From Corticium candelabrum (taxonomy: Eukaryota; Porifera; Homoscleromorpha; Homosclerophorida; Plakinidae): a stretch of 64,000 nt of DNA. The stretch lies in assembly GCF_963422355.1 (NCBI RefSeq), contig NC_085100.1, positions 2,104,210-2,168,209 on the forward strand, in the 5' to 3' direction. The first letter of the stretch is position 1. Each line of letters begins with the position of its first letter. The notes below the pieces were generated by a model. It ran no database searches. It was not told the DNA's origin and saw nothing but the letters and a program-made list of their open reading frames with translations. Below, in pieces: positions 1-8,560 of the stretch. The position numbers and the translations under genes are program-made.

Positions 1-478
1 TTATGACCCAGACAATGCCAGCCACACGACGTGTCAGCTACAGTGTCTAAAAGTCTATCTTAAACTATGTCAAGAGCAAATCTTCACAAGACAGGGGAGT
101 GTCTGTGCCACACATATCTGGCAGTAAATCCACCAGCGACATAACTGTTGCCAACAGAGAGGTGGACAAAAAGGACTTATTATCACACAAATCAATTCCG
201 CACTAATAGTGATGTCCTCTGACATCACACGACTTTATTCCTGCACAACTATCTTCTTGCCATTCTGTAAGTATAATCTGTTTTGTGTTTATCTTAATTC
301 ACAAACAAGATTTCTACCAAACAGCATAAACAAGGTAGTACCAATTGGACTGCTTGTCTGGAGATTTCCTACATGCACATTCGTCCTGGCTAGTAGCTCA
401 TTAACTTGACTGACAAGCTTTACGTTTTGCTGATGGAGATCACCAACACTTCTACAAACAAACGCACCAATCCAAGTA

Positions 479-3069
479 TTATAGATAACAAATAGCAGCA
501 TGAACAATGACGATACAAAGACCCAAGTACGCTGCTTTACGGTCATACTTTTCTTGCTGTTTAAGCTGTGTCTGTGCCAAGCTCATTTTCTCTTCGAGTG
601 TTGACACTTTGTCAGTCAAAGCACGTAAGGTGTGCACCAACTGTTCGCAAATGTCTCGTAAGTGTTTCACCTAAAACAAAAAATTGAGTGCTAAAACTCA
701 CTGTGGCAGTTTGAGCAAAGAATACCCATGGGTAAATAAAAATTATTTATAACATCATAAGATTAATATTACGCCGTGGCTTAGTGGTTAGCGACAATGG
801 CTACCACTCCACGGTTTAGGGGTTCCAACCCCAGTGATTCTTTCTCATGTTTCTCTAGCTTTATCCACGAGACGATGACTCGTTTCAGTCGTTGGGGAGT
901 TTCTGTGGTCTGGTGAACGGTCTGTTGATGATGACGTTCACTGCTTTCCTGGTAGTCATTGATATCCACTAGGCATGCTGTTCACGAGTTCGCAGTCACT
1001 ATAATGCCTGCAATCTATATCGAATTGGCTAGTCATTGATCGTCGTGTGGACTACACAGAAACATGTACCCAGCTGAGCTCACCTGCCGGGTTGGTGGGC
1101 GACCAGATGGGAGTAAAGACCTCACCTGCCCATCATGGAGGGCATAGTGACACACTACAGTACATATTCTGCAGTTACACTATGACCTGCAAAACTCATT
1201 GACAATTGACTATATTTATTATAAGTTTTGATGCGGTTATGAATAGATTAATGTTACTGATTTACCTCAGCATTGTGAGCTTTATCTACTTTAATGCCCC
1301 GAAAACCACAAGTTGGTTTGTGCTGGTCAACTTCGACTGCTTGGCCACGAAACTGACATCCTACCAACAAAAATGACTATATTAACTAGAAGAAGAGAAG
1401 AAACAAAGATGGATAGATAAACAGATAAATCCGCATTATTGATGAGATGGTAGGCATTCATTGACAATCAGACAACTAGAGACAGACAAACAAAGACAGT
1501 GGGAAAAAAACAGAGATACACAGAAAAACAGTCAAAAGAAGTCGCACAGAAGCAAGAATGAGCAGAAACAGACAGAAAACAGTTACACAGACAGAAAACA
1601 GTCACACAGACAGGAAACAGTCACACAGACAGAGAACAGTCACACAGACAGAGAACAGTCACACAGACAGAGAACAGTCACACAGACAGAGAACAGTCAC
1701 ACTGACAGAGAACAGTCACACAGACAGAGAAAAAGTCACACAGACAGAAAACAGTCACACAGACAGAAAAGTCACAGATTACAACACAATAAACAATCTT
1801 CAATAAACATCTAGAGAGACATATGATCCGTATGCACACAGCATTTACACGTTAGTAATCTATAGCAAAGCTTGATAGCCACATAGTAGTCAACACAGAC
1901 TGATTCCTAGTTTACCTGACTCTTTAAATGGACAAGGCATATTGTTGCAATACATCATGTGATCAGCCAGATCTTTTTGTCTTAGCTTTCCACAGTAGTT
2001 GGAGCCATTTGGGCAAGGAATGAGAGCAAACTCACAAGAATCCTCGTGCTGATCTCTATTGCCCAAGACAATAACTTCTGGGCATCCACCATCATCGACA
2101 ACAAAGTCTTCTTCCGAATCAGCCCGAGTCAAAGCGTGACAGCAATAAATTTGAAGTTCGTCCACTTGACCTTGAATAGCTCGATTCAAAACCAAGCTGT
2201 TACTCTGTTATAACCAGCACCACAAGAAGGAAATGATCAGCAAAACTAAAGCATTTTACAATTTGCCTTGTATGAATCAGATTGTTTTCTGGTTAACGGC
2301 ATTCGTGTTTGTCCTACTGGTTGTCTGTCTGTCGTCTCAGTGTCTGTCTGTCTGTCTATCTGTCCATCTACACATCGAGTTTTGCATTTATGTTAATCAA
2401 CAAACGCACAGACATCCAGCCATCTGTTTAGTTGTTTGACTTCATCCGGTTGTCATTTTGTTTGACATCAACAGTTTGAGTTAATAGTTATCAATATGGC
2501 AATTAAAGACGACATCAGCAAAACAGCAGGTGAAAATGAAAAGGTTCAAAACTCACTTATAAAAATGCAACTTAAAGCAAGTCATATTAATCTTGCTGTT
2601 TCTCGGGTGTGAATACGCAACACAACAAAAGGAAAAACAATGTTTCAGATAAACTATAATTAAATATCAAAACTAAAATATAAATTAATTACTTCCTGAC
2701 GTGAAGGACTTTGTGTTTAACTATTACATTTAAAGCGTAAATTGAATAAGGCAGTTGCATAGGACACTGGCTTATCGCCACACCTTCTCTCCTGTGTGTC
2801 CACTGTGCAGCTGTATTTCACTCCCTTTGTCATATTATGTACACCCTTTGCACTACACGGTGTCAACGTTAGAGCTACAAGCATACCTCAACCGTAGTTT
2901 GATCGATAGGACATATCTTTGGCTTGTTTTCTTGATCATATTCTGCACATCGACGGCAAAATGTGTGTCCACACAGCACTGATATGACCGGGTCTAAGAA
3001 TACTCTTTGGCACACTGGACAGCATAGAGACTGCGAAGGATCGTCAACATACTTCGTCGGTTTTTCCAT
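479..3069 (-). CDS. TRAF7-like RING / TRAF-type zinc finger protein, possibly tail-anchored
   Basis: Four exons (3069-2887, 2204-1916, 1360-1266, 670-479) join in phase to about 252 residues. Exon 1 holds a C3HC4 RING near residues 15-58 (CPVC, CGHTFCRRC, then CPID). Exons 2-3 hold TRAF-type zinc fingers (CEFALIPCPN..C, HMMYCNNMPCPF, CQFRG..H..TC), matching the order and spacing I know from TRAF7. Exon 4 is a coiled coil (about 35 residues) that ends in a hydrophobic stretch (LGLCIVIVHAAICYL) directly before the stop, which looks like a tail anchor. TRAF7 proteins normally continue into seven WD40 repeats; none is seen. RING plus TRAF fingers implies E3 ubiquitin-ligase activity in signalling (family knowledge). 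The gene starts 40 bp from the C22orf39-like gene on the other strand. Poly(A) candidates lie near 232. An overlapping frame at 289-546 is also open and hydrophobic, so the 3' end is the least certain part. Confidence 0.8.
773..1160 (+). repeat. tRNA-derived SINE-like repeat in intron 3 of the TRAF7-like gene
   Basis: 773-845 looks like a tRNA head. There is an A-box (TGGCTTAGTGG at 777-787) and a B-box-like GGTTCCAACCC at 821-831 set in a GGGG/CCCC T-arm stem. The head is followed by a non-tRNA body of about 300 bp. It is antisense to the host gene. The B box differs by one base from consensus and the anticodon arm is poor, so this is a SINE head rather than a working tRNA gene. The right edge is approximate. 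Confidence 0.55.
1575..1775. repeat. 19-bp CACACAGACAGAGAACAGT minisatellite in intron 2
   Basis: About ten head-to-tail copies of a 19-bp unit with few variants lie in the 1361-1915 intron of the TRAF7-like gene. Open frames across it on the plus strand are repeat artefacts. Confidence 0.9.
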
Positions 3070-3108
3070 TGCGGATAACCAAGCACCCGGATAGCCACAC
3101 CCCCGAAC

Positions 3109-3468
3109 ATGACTGACGAAGAGAGCGAATTTCTCCTTCCCAAAAGATGCCTTGATTTTCTGAATAAGTGGCGTTACTGTGCTTCAGCTTACAATCAATT
3201 TCATCAGTACTACATATTTGGAAGATTCAAGAATTGCAGTCAAATCAAAACTAATTTCAAGAATTGTGTCAAATGGAGGACGTTTAAGTCTGAAGAGGCT
3301 AAGGTTGCTTTAATAGAGGCTTTGAAAAGAGAGAAAAGTGAAGATATGAGGCTCGATGGACTCAATGACGTGGAGCCTGTATGGGATGTGAGGACTGAAC
3401 CACCTAGAGAATGGAACGATGATGTTGAAGGGAACGATGACGTCGAAGGGACGACTGCTGACACATAG
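3109..3468 (+). CDS. C22orf39/PANTS-like small CHCH-type protein (DUF3128/UPF0545)
   Basis: Single-exon 119-residue protein. The first 60 residues match the C22orf39 pattern: a paired-cysteine layout (RCLDFLNKWRYC, later NCSQIK..NCVKW) and a central FHQYYIFG that parallels the HHYYVHG block of the human protein. The last 45 residues are acidic and low-complexity with a repeated NDDVEG. Human C22orf39 (PANTS) is a small protein with twin CX9C-like cysteines; its role outside vertebrate synapses is unclear. The ATG at 3109 is 40 bp from the divergent TRAF7-like start, so both probably share a bidirectional promoter with overlapping 5' ends. No clear AATAAA is seen just downstream. Confidence 0.8.
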   Translation: MTDEESEFLLPKRCLDFLNKWRYCASAYNQFHQYYIFGRFKNCSQIKTNFKNCVKWRTFKSEEAKVALIEALKREKSEDMRLDGLNDVEPVWDVRTEPPREWNDDVEGNDDVEGTTADT

Positions 3469-3798
3469 TTTGTATGTAAAAGCACAGTATGAAAGATTTA
3501 TTTTCTTTCGAATCCCAACTAAATTATGCATATGTAATAGATGGTTTTCCAGGCTATAGACTAGCAGACTTTCTCCTGGGTGTTTTATTTCAGACAGCCT
3601 AGAGAATTTGCTGTAAATGATGTAGAACAAATGTCTCGGATTGCAGCAGCAGTTAATTTAATTGTCTGAAAAAGCATTTATTTTAGCTTAGACTTTCTAC
3701 TATTCAAGTCAACAGCCAATAGATATCTACATCTATAGTAAAGTCTGGACTCCAAGGACAGTTGCAATGAAAATCAAAACTTAGCATTGGGAAAGTTG

Positions 3799-4681
3799 AT
3801 GATGAGTTTCATGTACCGTCTAATTGTCACATCCAACGCTCGATTGCACTCCAAGTTCAAAACACAACGGGTAGACGTTAGTGGCGACGTTGTTCAAATC
3901 AGAGGCATCATATTTGATATGGACGGCACTCTCACCGAACCCGTGCTAGACTTTAAAGAAATCCGTCGACAATTGCAGATTCCGCAGGGCGCAGACATTC
4001 TACATTATATCGACAGTCTGACTTGTCAGTCAGAACGGAATGAATTGCATTCGAAGCTTGAAGAGTTTGAAGCACGCGCAGCCGGTCAGCTAACGCTACA
4101 ACAAGGACTGAGAGAGCTTCTTTTGTTTTCTTCTGAAAAAGGTGTAAAGAGGGCATTGGTAACGCGCAATAGCCAGGATGGCATAGCAGCGTTTCTGAAA
4201 AAGCTTGGCAGTCTGACTTCATGCAATGAAATCTTCACGCACGTAATGTATAAATAATAATTAATTAATTAAACATAATATATAGTAAATTAATAAAAGT
4301 ATGTATACTGTAGCAACTGTTTATTGTATTCATACAGATGTTGGGTCGAGAATTCATTCCACCAAAACCCGATCCAGCACCAATCTTACACATATGTACT
4401 GAATGGGGATTCGATCCAGCCCAAGTTGTGACTGTAGGTGACTCTATTGATGACATGCTAGCAGGAAAACGGGCTGGGACAGGTCAGCCAATTGATTCAT
4501 CTGACACGATGCATGATCTTGTAAACGATCTTATTTATGATTCGTTACAGTAACTGTGCTGGTGGAGAATGGAAAACACAACGAATCTGCTAGACAGTGG
4601 AGTGATGTACATTTACAGTCATTAAAAGACGTATCTATATTATTTCAGTCAGTCTTTGATATCACAAGACAATCAGATTAG
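3799..4681 (+). CDS. HAD-superfamily phosphatase (plant At2g33255-type)
   Basis: Three exons (3799-4242, 4338-4482, 4551-4681) give 239 residues; the introns are 95 and 68 bp. All four HAD motifs are visible: DMDGT (nucleophile DxD), LVTRN (motif II), a lysine in PPKPDP (motif III) and GDSIDD (motif IV). The block GREFIPPKPDPAPILHIC and the 'DGTLTEPVLDFKEIRRQL' start resemble the Arabidopsis At2g33255 HAD group, which has no close human copy that I know. The substrate is unknown. Two adjacent ATGs open the frame (3799, 3802). The first 35 residues are rich in R, S and K without acids, so a mitochondrial or plastid-type targeting peptide is possible. A third exon beyond the first stop-containing frame was chosen because it restores the usual C-terminal 'AGTVTVLVENG' segment in phase. 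Confidence 0.85.
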
Positions 4682-4904
4682 ATTGAGATAATGATATTTG
4701 AGTTTAGAGCACGTCACGTGGTGTACGTACCGTACTTGTCTACTGTCCGGTCCCTTGCCCTACATTTAATTTGTCGGTACTGAACCGTTTCGTTGGCCAT
4801 CCTTCCACTAGTGACTATTAATAATTAATTAATCATAGTGTGTTGTCCCATCACTAAATTGTGCCTCGGAGTGCAGCTCTCTAGCGCATTGTTGACACTA
4901 CGAA

Positions 4905-5738
4905 ATGGCGGGCTCAGGAGTAGGTGGTAGTAGTCTAGCTGAGTCTGTTGATGTTGGTGGTACCAACGGTACTAAGAGAGACTCTGAAGTATGTGAATTA
5001 TCAAAGCAGCTTAGAGTCGCTTTGCAAAAGGTCACAGATCGTATTTACAGTTGTCACAAGTGAGATCTCGTGGTTGTATCTTGTGTCTCATCGATTTTGT
5101 GTTATGGCACTTAGGGATGTCTCTTTCTTCCTTTTAGATCTTCGGTGTTGGTGAAGCACTTTCCGTTTTTGGAAGTTAGGCATGGTCGATGGTTGGAATG
5201 TGCCGCTAAGCAGGTGTTTGATGAAGCAAAGTTAATGATGGAGGTAGGTCGTAACGCAGACAAATAGATGGGCAATGGAAACGTGGACAGACGGAGAGAC
5301 AGACAAACCTACAGACAGAGACGACAGACAGACAGACGGACGACAAGCAGACAAATACTGTTACAGGTAGACAGACAGACAGACGGACAGACGACAAACA
5401 GACAAACACTGTTACAGGTAGACAGATAGACAGACAGACGACAACATAAAAAACAGGTACACAGACAGGCCGACGACAAACAGACAAACACTGTTACAGG
5501 TAGACAGACAGACAGACAGACGACAACAGACAAAACAGGTAGACAGACAGACAGACAGAACAAATAGATGGACAATGGAAACGTGGACAGACGGAGAGAC
5601 AGACAAACCTACAGACAGACAGACGACAGACAGACAGACGGACGACAAGCAGACAAATACTGTTACAGGTAGACAGACAGACAGACAGACAGACGACAAC
5701 AGACAGACAGATGACAAACAGACAAACACTGTTACAGG

Positions 5739-5775
<37 letters not shown>

Positions 5776-6773
5776 GACAACATAAAAAACAGGTACACAG
5801 ACAGGCAGACGACAAACAGACAAACACTGTTACAGGTAGACAGACAGACAGACAGACAACAACAGAGAAAACAGGTAGACAGACAGACAGACAGACAGAC
5901 AGATTTATGGACTTAACAATATTCATAAATTTTGTAGGAGGATGTTGACAAAGTGTATACAAAGTATCAACTGGAAGAATTTCTTTCAACTATAATGTCT
6001 CTCAGACAAGAGGCTGCACACTCAACGGAGTCTGCTTTGTATGCTTATTAATTACTGTATCTGTTTCTCACTATGTATCAATGTACTACACTTGCATTTA
6101 TTTAGTCGACCATCTGGATCACCTCAAGATGACTTGAGACCATTTGTGATGGAACTGTTAATGCCAGCTTTAATGGAACAGGAAAAGCATCTTGAAGAGG
6201 TAGCTACGTACCGAATCAATGTACACGTATTGACATTATATACTTGTTGAAGAGCATCTAGGAGACGTCCATAATGAATCAATGTATTGATATTATTTTA
6301 CTTGTTATTTGAATGCTCAAAAGTGGCAGATGCCCGATAAAGCCAGAGACAAACAGCAGTGATACTGTGAACGTGCCTTCACGCAAAGATTTTTTAGCAT
6401 AGTTTTGAGTGATAGCAAATAGTTATCTATTTCTTGAGCATTGCCAGGTTGTTTGGTCTGGAGGCTGTGGAGGTTTTTATTTAGGTCTGTCATTGTCTTG
6501 TAGGTGGAATCTGAAAATGCAGAGTTGATGGCTCGAGTGAGTGAAAGTCGACAGCGACTGGCTGCTACTGTTGAACGGTTTGAGCAAGAACAGGACACAT
6601 TCAGACAAGTTAGACCAGCAAATCATTCATTCTACAATGCAAAAGTAATATCCGTGTGTTTGTCTTCCGACTAGGTGAGACAAGCTATACCGACAATAGA
6701 ACCTCTAAAGGACAAATTGAGTTTCTTAGAACAGAGGCTAGAGAGTTTGACAGACTCAGATACTAGTGTATAA
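4905..6773 (+). CDS. PMF1: PMF1/Nnf1-like subunit of the Mis12 kinetochore complex
   Basis: Six exons (4905-5059, 5138-5243, 5938-6038, 6106-6199, 6504-6608, 6675-6773), all in phase, encode 219 residues, close to the 205 of human PMF1. The diagnostic stretch is RPSGSPQDDLRPFVMELL followed by a heptad-rich coiled coil, paralleling the RPSGIPEKDLHSVM region of human PMF1. The first half is helical (FDEAKLMMEEDVDKVYTKYQLEEFLSTI). PMF1 joins MIS12, DSN1 and NSL1 in the inner-to-outer kinetochore bridge (family knowledge). The start codon lies in GAAATGGCG. A GTCACGTG box is found at 4713-4720. Intron 2 (5244-5937) is almost entirely a GACA-type minisatellite. It converges on the crystallin-domain gene, with 62 bp between stops. 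Confidence 0.85.
5255..5911. repeat. GACA-rich minisatellite with a ~310-bp higher-order repeat
   Basis: Runs of (ACAG)n alternate with a CAAACACTGTTACAGGTAG module. A longer block that begins ACAAATAGATGG..AATGGAAACGTGGACAGACGGAGAG occurs twice (about 5261 and 5567), so a second-order duplication of about 306 bp is present. It sits in PMF1 intron 2. Overlapping open frames on both strands are repeat artefacts. Confidence 0.9.
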
Positions 6774-6835
6774 GTGTAAATACATTATTGTAATGAAAAT
6801 ATAATCTACTCTCAGTCAAATAATTGTTACATATC

Positions 6836-7501
6836 CTATACTCCAATATCATACAAGTCGTTTGATCGTGATGTCTGTGAACAGAACTGTTGTGACGACT
6901 CGTCCACTTCTACTGTAACCTCGTCATCATCTAATCCATCATGACATCCTTCACATGGTGTCGGTGTACTGGAATCCTCTTCCTTTTCATCATTTTCTTC
7001 AATATGAACCGTCCTTTCAACGGGCTTAGTCTTTGACAGCTTAACAATCAACCAACCGTCTCCAGACATGTATGACTTTGCTGTGCTGAAGTCTACATTG
7101 TGAGGTAGAACAACGTTCTGGTCGAAGACTTTCTTGTTGCATCTCTCGTCACCGGAGCAAGTTCTCTCTCCACTGACTCTTAGTTCATTGATGTAAGACT
7201 TGATTCGTATGTTATCTCTTTTGAAACTAGGCACTTGAAGCTTGACAATGACTTTCCTTTCGTCTTGTGAAATTTTTGTCAAAGCAGGAACGGCCACTAT
7301 GTCTCGATGTCCACACTGAGTAGTTTGAGATCGACAGCCTGGGAGAAACGGTTCTGCTAGGATTTCATCGAATGGATCCCATCTAGGCCACTGAAGAGAG
7401 TCGTGAAAACTTGGAAATGAGAGATGGATTGAGTGTCCTTGACTGAAGATCAGGAACAATCCAAACATTGACAATACATTCATCTTGACTGGGTTTCTCA
7501 T
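6836..7501 (-). CDS. Secreted alpha-crystallin/HSP20-domain protein
   Basis: Single exon, 221 residues from the ATG at 7501. An N-terminal hydrophobic segment (MNVLSMFGLFLIFSQG) reads as a signal peptide. Residues about 78-165 form an alpha-crystallin domain: KVIVKLQVPSFKRDNIRIK (beta2-3 region), ELRVSGERT, then VFDQNVVLPHNVDFSTAKS and GDGWLIVKLSK. The C-terminal 55 residues are acidic with scattered cysteines and lack a clear IXI motif. Small HSPs are usually cytosolic chaperones; a signal peptide and cysteines (CRSQTTQC, CSGDERC, CEGC) point to an ER or extracellular variant (inference). The 220-bp gap to IER3IP1 holds a minus-strand TATA (TTTATAAG near 7575) and a CCAAT box near 7676. Clean heat-shock elements were not found. 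Confidence 0.8.
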   Translation of the reverse strand: MRNPVKMNVLSMFGLFLIFSQGHSIHLSFPSFHDSLQWPRWDPFDEILAEPFLPGCRSQTTQCGHRDIVAVPALTKISQDERKVIVKLQVPSFKRDNIRIKSYINELRVSGERTCSGDERCNKKVFDQNVVLPHNVDFSTAKSYMSGDGWLIVKLSKTKPVERTVHIEENDEKEEDSSTPTPCEGCHDGLDDDEVTVEVDESSQQFCSQTSRSNDLYDIGV

Positions 7502-7720
7502 CAACAAAAGAATCGGATATTACGTCTTCTTCTTCCAACTGAAAAATGAATAGTTGAGCTGTTGCGGCTGTCTTATAAAGCCCTTTTGCCACGTCAGTAC
7601 AACCGAATTCTTGCGGTTTCATCAGCCTTGCTCTGGAATACGCGGATGGGTCTGGATTTTGTCGTGGCGCTTTGCTATTGGTTAGTTTACTCCCGGACGT
7701 CACAGGGTCACGTGCTCAAA

Positions 7721-8162
7721 ATGGCGTTTACCTTGGGCTCACTTTTCGAAGCTTGCTTATTGATCATCAATGCTATTGCTGTTCTTAGTCAAGAAAGGTT
7801 TCTCGCAAAGAGTAAGAATCAAAATTCTAAACGTAGAAGTGTGGTCCCCCTGTTGGGGATATGGAGTCTTTTCCTAAAGAATAATTAGTAAAAAATTATT
7901 AAGCATTTAAATTTGTATGTCTGATAATATTCTATTTATTTGATGAAGTTGGATTTAGCCCAGCGGACGCTAGTTCAACATTTGGACAAGAAACTGGAGT
8001 AAAGCAACAGATTATTCATCTCATCTCTTCTGTACAGACTCTGCTAAGAAGTAAGGCAAAATAATGTTTGCATTTATGTAATGTTTTTATTTGTTGTTTA
8101 TTTTAGTACCTCTCATACCTCTGAACATAGCTACTATTGCATACGAAGTGATCCTGGGCTAG
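7721..8162 (+). CDS. IER3IP1: IER3IP1/Yos1 family, ER-Golgi trafficking membrane protein
   Basis: Three exons (7721-7811, 7949-8050, 8107-8162) give 82 residues, the same length as human IER3IP1. The start MAFTLGSLFEACLLIINAIAVLSQERFL is near-identical in pattern to the human N terminus. The end IRIPLIPLNIATIAYEVILG gives the second hydrophobic segment. Yos1 proteins act with Yip1/Yif1 in ER-to-Golgi transport (family knowledge). The ATG sits in AAAATGGCG, seven bases after a GTCACGTG box (7707-7714). It is divergent from the crystallin-domain gene. Confidence 0.93.
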
Positions 8163-8560
8163 TACGAACAATCAAGTTTGCCTTTGCCATATCATCATGG
8201 CTAGAGATACTAACAATAAACACGGCATTGATTTTATAACTTATTCTGTTTGAAGAGATTATAAAATCGTTGTTTGGTATTGTGCATTGTCCTACGGATA
8301 AATAGTTTGTTACTTGCGTGCATGCGCAGTAGTCGTTACTCAGATGGCCCAGCCATTTTGTGACACCGTATCATACCAGATTATTGACAGTAGCACTATG
8401 TTTAAGACCCTGTGTGAGCATATGCATACATACATGTACAGTAGTCGAGAAGTTGTACAGTATGTGATAATCGTGCGCGATTTGGATCTGGTGTCCGAGT
8501 CCAACCACGCTTGCGCAAAAACACCTTGCTTTCCCGCGGAATTTGCGGTCAGCCGAATGA
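8163..8560. other. Intergenic region between IER3IP1 and TIPIN
   Basis: About 400 bp, AT-rich on the left and GC-richer on the right. It presumably contains the IER3IP1 3' UTR and the TIPIN promoter with the E2F-type site listed separately. Short open frames here on both strands do not resemble anything known to me. Confidence 0.6.
8530..8541 (+). promoter_or_regulatory. E2F-type site upstream of TIPIN
   Basis: TTTCCCGCGGAA fits the E2F/DP consensus TTTSSCGC and lies about 20-30 bp before the TIPIN start. TIPIN is an S-phase fork-protection factor, and such genes are commonly E2F targets in animals. Function is inferred. Confidence 0.5.

Noticed and set aside
289-546. Alternative C terminus for the TRAF7-like protein (hydrophobic 85-residue frame)
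   Set aside because: It overlaps the last exon in another frame and has no clear acceptor; the hydrophobicity is shared because the two frames overlap. Kept as a possibility in the gene entry only.
773-845. Functional tRNA gene
   Set aside because: The B box deviates, the anticodon stem is weak and a repeat body follows; a SINE is the better reading.
1575-1775. CRISPR-like array
   Set aside because: Units are directly adjacent without unique spacers, and the genome is eukaryotic.
1461-1814. HTDREQS repeat protein
   Set aside because: Minisatellite in an intron of the TRAF7-like gene.
5206-5989. Long CLSVCLPV-type and TDRQTDRQ-type frames
   Set aside because: They are the GACA minisatellite in PMF1 intron 2; both strands stay open because the unit has no stop.
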